A DNA stretch of 64,000 nt, from the NCBI GenBank assembly GCA_016182795.1, contig JACPFW010000029.1:47631-111630 (forward strand), in the 5' to 3' direction. Made by a program: the position numbers and the translations under genes. Positions within the stretch are counted from its first letter, which is position 1, and every line of letters starts with the position of its first letter. This document shows, piece by piece, positions 58,503-64,000 of this stretch. The DNA is from Gemmatimonadota bacterium. Its GTDB lineage: Bacteria > Gemmatimonadota > Gemmatimonadetes > Gemmatimonadales > Gemmatimonadaceae. The notes under the pieces were generated by a model, which worked only from the letters and a program-made list of their open reading frames with translations, ran no database searches and was not told the origin of the DNA.

Positions 58503-58506
<4 letters not shown>
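58141..58506 (+). CDS. VanZ-like membrane protein
   Basis: 121 aa, four hydrophobic helices. DKLVHATLFAVQAFWIARAL, YGAVTEWQQHFIPSRSMELGDFLADTVGAVLG match the VanZ-like family; molecular function unclear. GTG start overlaps the EIIA gene, and the stop overlaps the aspS TTG start. Confidence 0.85.
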
Positions 58507-60292
<1,786 letters not shown>

Positions 60293-60296
<4 letters not shown>

Positions 60297-61279
60297 CCGA
60301 CGCGGCGGCGCGAAGCCTGACGCCGGATGTCGGCGCGGCGCAGGTGCGCAAGCTCTCCACGGAGGGGGCGGACCTGTTGCTGCTTGCCGGTGTCGGCGAC
60401 GCGAACCTCGCCGAACTGCAGCGCATCTACCCGGTGCGGGTGACGCTGCGGGGCGAGACCATGACCCTCGCCGGCCCCGCCGAGGTGCTGGAGAAGGCGG
60501 CGATCACGGCGCAGCGCATGCTCGACGCCGCGCGTCAGCGTACCGCGTTCGACGCCGACGACGTACTCCGGTTCTCCATGGAGTCGCCGGGAGGCGGCGA
60601 CGGCGCGCCCGAGCGACTCGTGCTCCCCGGTGTGCGCAAGATCATTCAACCGAAGACCGCCGGACAGGCGCAGTACCTGCGCGCCCTGTTCGAATGCGAC
60701 ATCGTGGTCGGCATCGGTCCGGCGGGCACCGGCAAGACGTACCTCGCGGTGGCGGCGGCGGTCGACATGCTTGCCCGCAAGCGCGTGCGGCGCATCGTGC
60801 TCGCGCGGCCGGCCGTGGAAGCCGGCGAGTCGCTCGGCTTTCTGCCGGGCGACATGCAGGCGAAGGTCGATCCCTACCTGCGGCCGCTCTACGACGCCCT
60901 CGAGGACATGATGCCGCCCGAGCGGATGCAGCGCGCGCTCGAGTCGCGGGTCATCGAGATCGCGCCACTCGCCTACATGCGCGGCCGCACGCTGGGCGAC
61001 GCATTCGTGATTCTCGACGAGGCGCAGAACGCCACCAGCCTGCAGATGAAGATGTTTCTCACCCGGCTGGGCGTGAATTCGCGCGCCGTGATCACCGGCG
61101 ACAAGACGCAGGTAGATCTGCCGAACAAGGCCGACAGCGGGCTCACACAGGTGGAGCGCATCCTGCCGGGCATTGATGGAATTGGCTTCCACTACTTCAC
61201 CGACGCGGATGTCATTCGCCACCGGTTAGTGCGCGAGATCGTCAAGGCGTACGCGGCCGATGCGGAGCAGGGGGCGTGA
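60293..61279 (+). CDS. phoH: PhoH-like ATPase
   Basis: 328 aa. An N-terminal KH-like part, then the P-loop GPAGTGKTYLA, VLARPAVEAGESLGFLPGD and Walker B VILDEAQNAT, TGDKTQVDLP. The PhoH-YbeY pair is a conserved neighbourhood linked to RNA metabolism and ribosome maturation. GTG starts overlap on both sides. Confidence 0.93.
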
Positions 61280-61770
61280 AGCAGCCGCCGTCGCGGGGCG
61301 CGGGAGCACTGCGCGTCGGCGTCACGCGCGGCGACGCGGGGCGCGGTGCGGCGCGTGCCCCGGTCGCCGCCGTGCGGTTGGCGGACGCGGTGCGTGAGGT
61401 GCTGCGCGCCGAGCGCGTGGCGTCGGCCATGATCTCCGTCACGTTGCTGTCGGCGCGCGCGATGGCGCAACTCAACCAGCGGCACCTGCGTCATGCCGGC
61501 GCCACGGACGTGATCTCGTTCGGATTCGCGCCCGTGCCGGGCGCCGGCGTGGTTGGGGACATCTACCTGTGCCCCGATGTGGTGCGCGCGAACGCCACGG
61601 CCGCCAGGTGCGGTGTGCGCGAAGAACTGTTGCGCCTGGTCGTGCATGGCACGCTGCACGTGCTCGGATGGGACCATCCCGAGGATGCCTCGCGGACGGC
61701 GTCGCCGATGTGGCGCCGACAGGAGCGGCTGTTGGCCCGCGTACGTCGCCGTGGGGTGCGCGCCGCGTGA
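61276..61770 (+). CDS. ybeY: Endoribonuclease YbeY (rRNA maturation factor)
   Basis: Metalloprotein needed for 16S rRNA 3' end maturation. 164 aa with the metal motif HGTLHVLGWDHPED and LNQRHLRHAGATDVISFGF. The N-terminal 30 residues are Arg/Gly-rich and poorly conserved. GTG start at 61276 overlaps phoH. Confidence 0.93.
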   Translation: MKQPPSRGAGALRVGVTRGDAGRGAARAPVAAVRLADAVREVLRAERVASAMISVTLLSARAMAQLNQRHLRHAGATDVISFGFAPVPGAGVVGDIYLCPDVVRANATAARCGVREELLRLVVHGTLHVLGWDHPEDASRTASPMWRRQERLLARVRRRGVRAA

Positions 61771-62999
61771 TTGCCGCCGCCGCGGCGGGTCTCTGTGTTG
61801 TTGGCGCGGCGCTGTGCGCCGCGGCCGACGGCGCGCTGCTCACCATCGATGCCGACGAAGTGTCGGCGGATGATCCGGCCGCCTCGATGATTGTGCGGCG
61901 CGAGCCGACGCACCGGTCGCTCGCCTTTGGTCGCATCCTGATGCAGCTCGGCGCTGGCGCCTCGCTCGCCGTGGCGCTCGGGCCGGACATCGATGTGGTG
62001 ATCGCCGTCGCGCTGGCCGCCGGGGCGGTGGCGATTTCGGAGAGCGGCGCCCGGGCGTTCGGCGACGTGCTTGCCCTGCGCGCGCTGCACCGGTTGTCGC
62101 CGGTGGTGCGCATGGCCACGGCGTTGTTCAAGCCGGTCGTGGCATTCGGGGCCTGGTGCGACGGCGTACTCGTGACCGTCCTTCCACGGCGCGAGGACGA
62201 CGAGGCGCGCGATGCCGATGTCGAGCGATTCCGTGAAGTCGTGGCCGCCGAGGTGGCGGAGTCGCAGGAGGGTGACACCGGCCAGCGCCTGCTCACCGGC
62301 GTCTTTGCCCTCGGCGACACGCAGGTGAAAGACATCATGGTGCCGCGCGTGGACATCGTTGGGGTGGAGCGCGACGCACCGTGGTCCGAGGTGGTGGCCA
62401 AGGTGCGGAGTTCGCGCCATTCGCGTCTGGTGGTGTACGGTGAAGACCTCGACGAAGTCGAGGGCGTGCTGTACGCCAAGGACCTCCTGCACGCCGTGCT
62501 CGACGACGCCGAGCCGGCGGACGGTTGGCGCACACTCGTGCGTCCGGCGTGGTTCATCCCGCTCACCAACACCGTCGATGCGCAGCTGCGCGACTTTCGC
62601 GTGAACCACCGGCATATCGCGCTGGTGGTCGATGAGTTTGGCGGCATCGCCGGGCTCGTCACGCTGGAAGACGTGCTCGAGGTGATCGTCGGCGAGATTC
62701 GCGACGAGAACGACGCGGAGGAAGTCGACGAAATCGAGCGCGAGGGGAGCGACAAGTTCTGGTTGTCGGCACACGTCACCCTCGACGCGCTCTCCACGAT
62801 TACCGGGCACGATTTCCGGCGCGAGGACGTCACGACGGTCGGCGGCCTGGCCTACGAATTGTTCGACGGCGTCCCAGAGCCCGGTGAAGACCTCGAGGTG
62901 GCGGGCTTCCGTGTGGTGGTGGAGCGCATGCGCGGCCGGCGTATTGAGCGGGTGTACTTTGAGCGCCTCGCCAGCGGCGATGCGGAGCGTCGCTCGTGA
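61767..62999 (+). CDS. CNNM/CBS domain membrane protein (HlyC/CorC family)
   Basis: 410 aa. Three or four N-terminal hydrophobic helices (a degenerate CNNM/DUF21 region), a CBS pair (about 190-320; VKDIMVPRVDIVGVERD, VVDEFGGIAGLVTLEDVLEVIVG) and the CorC_HlyC C-terminal domain (about 330-405). Family members are thought to take part in Mg/Co transport. GTG start overlaps ybeY; phoH-ybeY-corC order is common. Confidence 0.88.
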   Translation: MIAAAAAGLCVVGAALCAAADGALLTIDADEVSADDPAASMIVRREPTHRSLAFGRILMQLGAGASLAVALGPDIDVVIAVALAAGAVAISESGARAFGDVLALRALHRLSPVVRMATALFKPVVAFGAWCDGVLVTVLPRREDDEARDADVERFREVVAAEVAESQEGDTGQRLLTGVFALGDTQVKDIMVPRVDIVGVERDAPWSEVVAKVRSSRHSRLVVYGEDLDEVEGVLYAKDLLHAVLDDAEPADGWRTLVRPAWFIPLTNTVDAQLRDFRVNHRHIALVVDEFGGIAGLVTLEDVLEVIVGEIRDENDAEEVDEIEREGSDKFWLSAHVTLDALSTITGHDFRREDVTTVGGLAYELFDGVPEPGEDLEVAGFRVVVERMRGRRIERVYFERLASGDAERRS

Positions 63000-63958
63000 G
63001 TTCGCTGATGCTCTTCCTCGTCCTCCTCGTGGCGTGGCTCACCGCCGCGGCCACCGCGGTGCGCACCGTCAGCCGCATCTGGCTGCGGCATTGGGTGGAA
63101 CTGAAGCTGACCGGGTCGGCATCGGCGGAGTTGTTTGTCACGCGGCCGTCGCGGCTGCTCCTTGCCGCCGGCACGGGCATCGCCGCGCTGACGATGACCA
63201 TCGGCGTGGTCGCGGCCGCGAATGCGACGTCGGCTCCCGCGCTCGCCGGCGACCTGCTCGTCGCCGCGTTGCTGCTGCTGGTGGTCGGCCAGTCGGTGCC
63301 CCGCGCGATCGCGCGGCGGTGGGGGATGGAACTAGTCCCGGTGCTGCTGCCGGTCCTGCACGCGCTCGGCATCGTGGTGTCGCCCGTTCTGGCCGCCGCG
63401 GAGTGGGTGGCGCGGGCGGTGGCGCACCCAGCGCCCGAACCGGTGGACGAGGCACGCGATGCGCTCGGTGACCTGCTGCGTGAAGGCGAACTCGAAGGGG
63501 TCGGCGAGGCCGACGAGAGCGCGATCATCAGCGGCGTCGTTGAGTTTGGCGTAAAGCGGGTCCGCGACGTGATGACCCCGCGCGACCGCATGGTCGTGGT
63601 GGACCGCGCAATGCCGGCCGCCGAGATTGCGCGCCTCGTCGCCCGCACCGCGTTTTCGCGCATTCCGGTGGTGGACGGCGATCTCGACCGGGTGGCCGGG
63701 ATGATTCACTCGTTCGACGTGCTCGAGCGGCCCACGGCGCCGGCGGCGCGCATCCGGCGCGTCAGCGTGGCCTCGCCGGATCTCCCGTGCATTGATCTGC
63801 TGCGCATCATGTTGCGCGAGCGCCGCCATCTGGCGATCGTGCGCGATGCGTCGGGGCGCACGCTCGGGCTCGCGACGCTCGAAGACCTGGTGGAGGAGCT
63901 GGTGGGCGACATTCACGACGAGCACGACGACGACGCCGTGGGGCGGGCAGGGACGTGA
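62996..63958 (+). CDS. Second CNNM/CBS domain membrane protein, without CorC domain
   Basis: 320 aa: N-terminal hydrophobic helices, then a CBS pair (VRDVMTPRDRMVVVDRAMP; LGLATLEDLVEELVGDIHDEHDDD). It stops right after the second CBS, so it lacks the C-terminal CorC_HlyC domain of its neighbour. The two probably arose by duplication and may form a heteromer. GTG start in the ybeY-corC overlap chain. Confidence 0.86.
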   Translation: MSSLMLFLVLLVAWLTAAATAVRTVSRIWLRHWVELKLTGSASAELFVTRPSRLLLAAGTGIAALTMTIGVVAAANATSAPALAGDLLVAALLLLVVGQSVPRAIARRWGMELVPVLLPVLHALGIVVSPVLAAAEWVARAVAHPAPEPVDEARDALGDLLREGELEGVGEADESAIISGVVEFGVKRVRDVMTPRDRMVVVDRAMPAAEIARLVARTAFSRIPVVDGDLDRVAGMIHSFDVLERPTAPAARIRRVSVASPDLPCIDLLRIMLRERRHLAIVRDASGRTLGLATLEDLVEELVGDIHDEHDDDAVGRAGT

Positions 63959-64000
63959 TCCCGGTCTCCCTGCCGCAGGACGCGCCGCGCGCGCTGCACA
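63955..64000 (+). CDS. Start of an unidentified gene (3' end outside window)
   Basis: A GTG overlapping the preceding stop (GTGA) opens a frame of 15 codons to the window end (MIPVSLPQDAPRALH). The coupling style matches every other junction here, but too little is visible to identify it. Confidence 0.4.
   Translation, partial: MIPVSLPQDAPRALH

Overview
The window looks like chromosomal backbone of a high-GC, Gram-negative, aerobic bacterium. The secreted families (Oar-type TonB-dependent receptor, VPS10/BNR-repeat protein), the dense ATGA/GTGA-coupled operons and the overall gene style best fit Gemmatimonadota. That assignment is an inference, because no rRNA gene is present. No tRNA gene, IS element, prophage or CRISPR array was recognised. 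The one RNA gene is tmRNA (ssrA).

Layout. (1) 1-4485, plus strand: the cell-shape operon mreC-mreD-mrdA(PBP2)-rodA. mrdA carries an in-frame TGA exactly where PBP2 proteins normally have a Cys or Asp. (2) 4623-13011, plus: accD, folC, hisS, proS, lysA, a YfcE-like phosphodiesterase and guaA. (3) 13021-19773: an EAL response regulator (minus), a MATE exporter, a PtsN-like EIIA (minus), dusB, larB and a GAF-GGDEF protein. (4) 19781-20351: an inverted array of 13-bp repeats, ssrA and its terminator. (5) 20441-29755: a dCMP-deaminase-like enzyme, a small unknown ORF, a lytic transglycosylase with a DUF350 protein, a large BNR/VPS10 exoprotein convergent with an Oar-like receptor, and osmC. (6) 44703-29798, minus: a run of about 15 kb, truA, transaldolase-like gene, htrA, purB, purC, psd, pssA, purS, purQ, BamE-like lipoprotein-sized gene, Zn-ribbon gene, purL, purF, ppdK, nearly all overlapping by 1-4 nt. 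(7) 44866-54658, plus: a GAF protein, trpD, then lexA (minus), then trpC-trpF-trpB, a HEAT-repeat gene, an HD-GYP gene and trpA. (8) 54655-64000: yqeK, a LytR_C-domain gene, rlmN and a beta-barrel gene (minus), then an EIIA-like protein, VanZ-like protein, aspS, phoH, ybeY, two CBS/CorC-like membrane proteins and the first bases of another gene.

How the parts fit. The window combines elongasome/peptidoglycan functions, nearly complete purine synthesis modules (PurB, C, F, L, Q, S, GuaA), phosphatidylethanolamine synthesis (PssA, Psd), tryptophan synthesis (TrpA, B, C, D, F; TrpE/G not in window), three aminoacyl-tRNA synthetases, tRNA/rRNA modification (TruA, DusB, RlmN, YbeY), and c-di-GMP signalling (EAL, GGDEF, HD-GYP).

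Most interesting signals: the TGA in mrdA followed by a strong hairpin; a transaldolase-family protein lacking its three catalytic residues; a pair of HEAT/HD-GYP proteins with similar N-terminal regions inserted in the trp operon; the 13-bp palindromic array before ssrA; and a recurring promoter layout (TTG-like -35, 17-18 nt, TANNNT, 5-7 nt, ATG) pointing to leaderless mRNAs.
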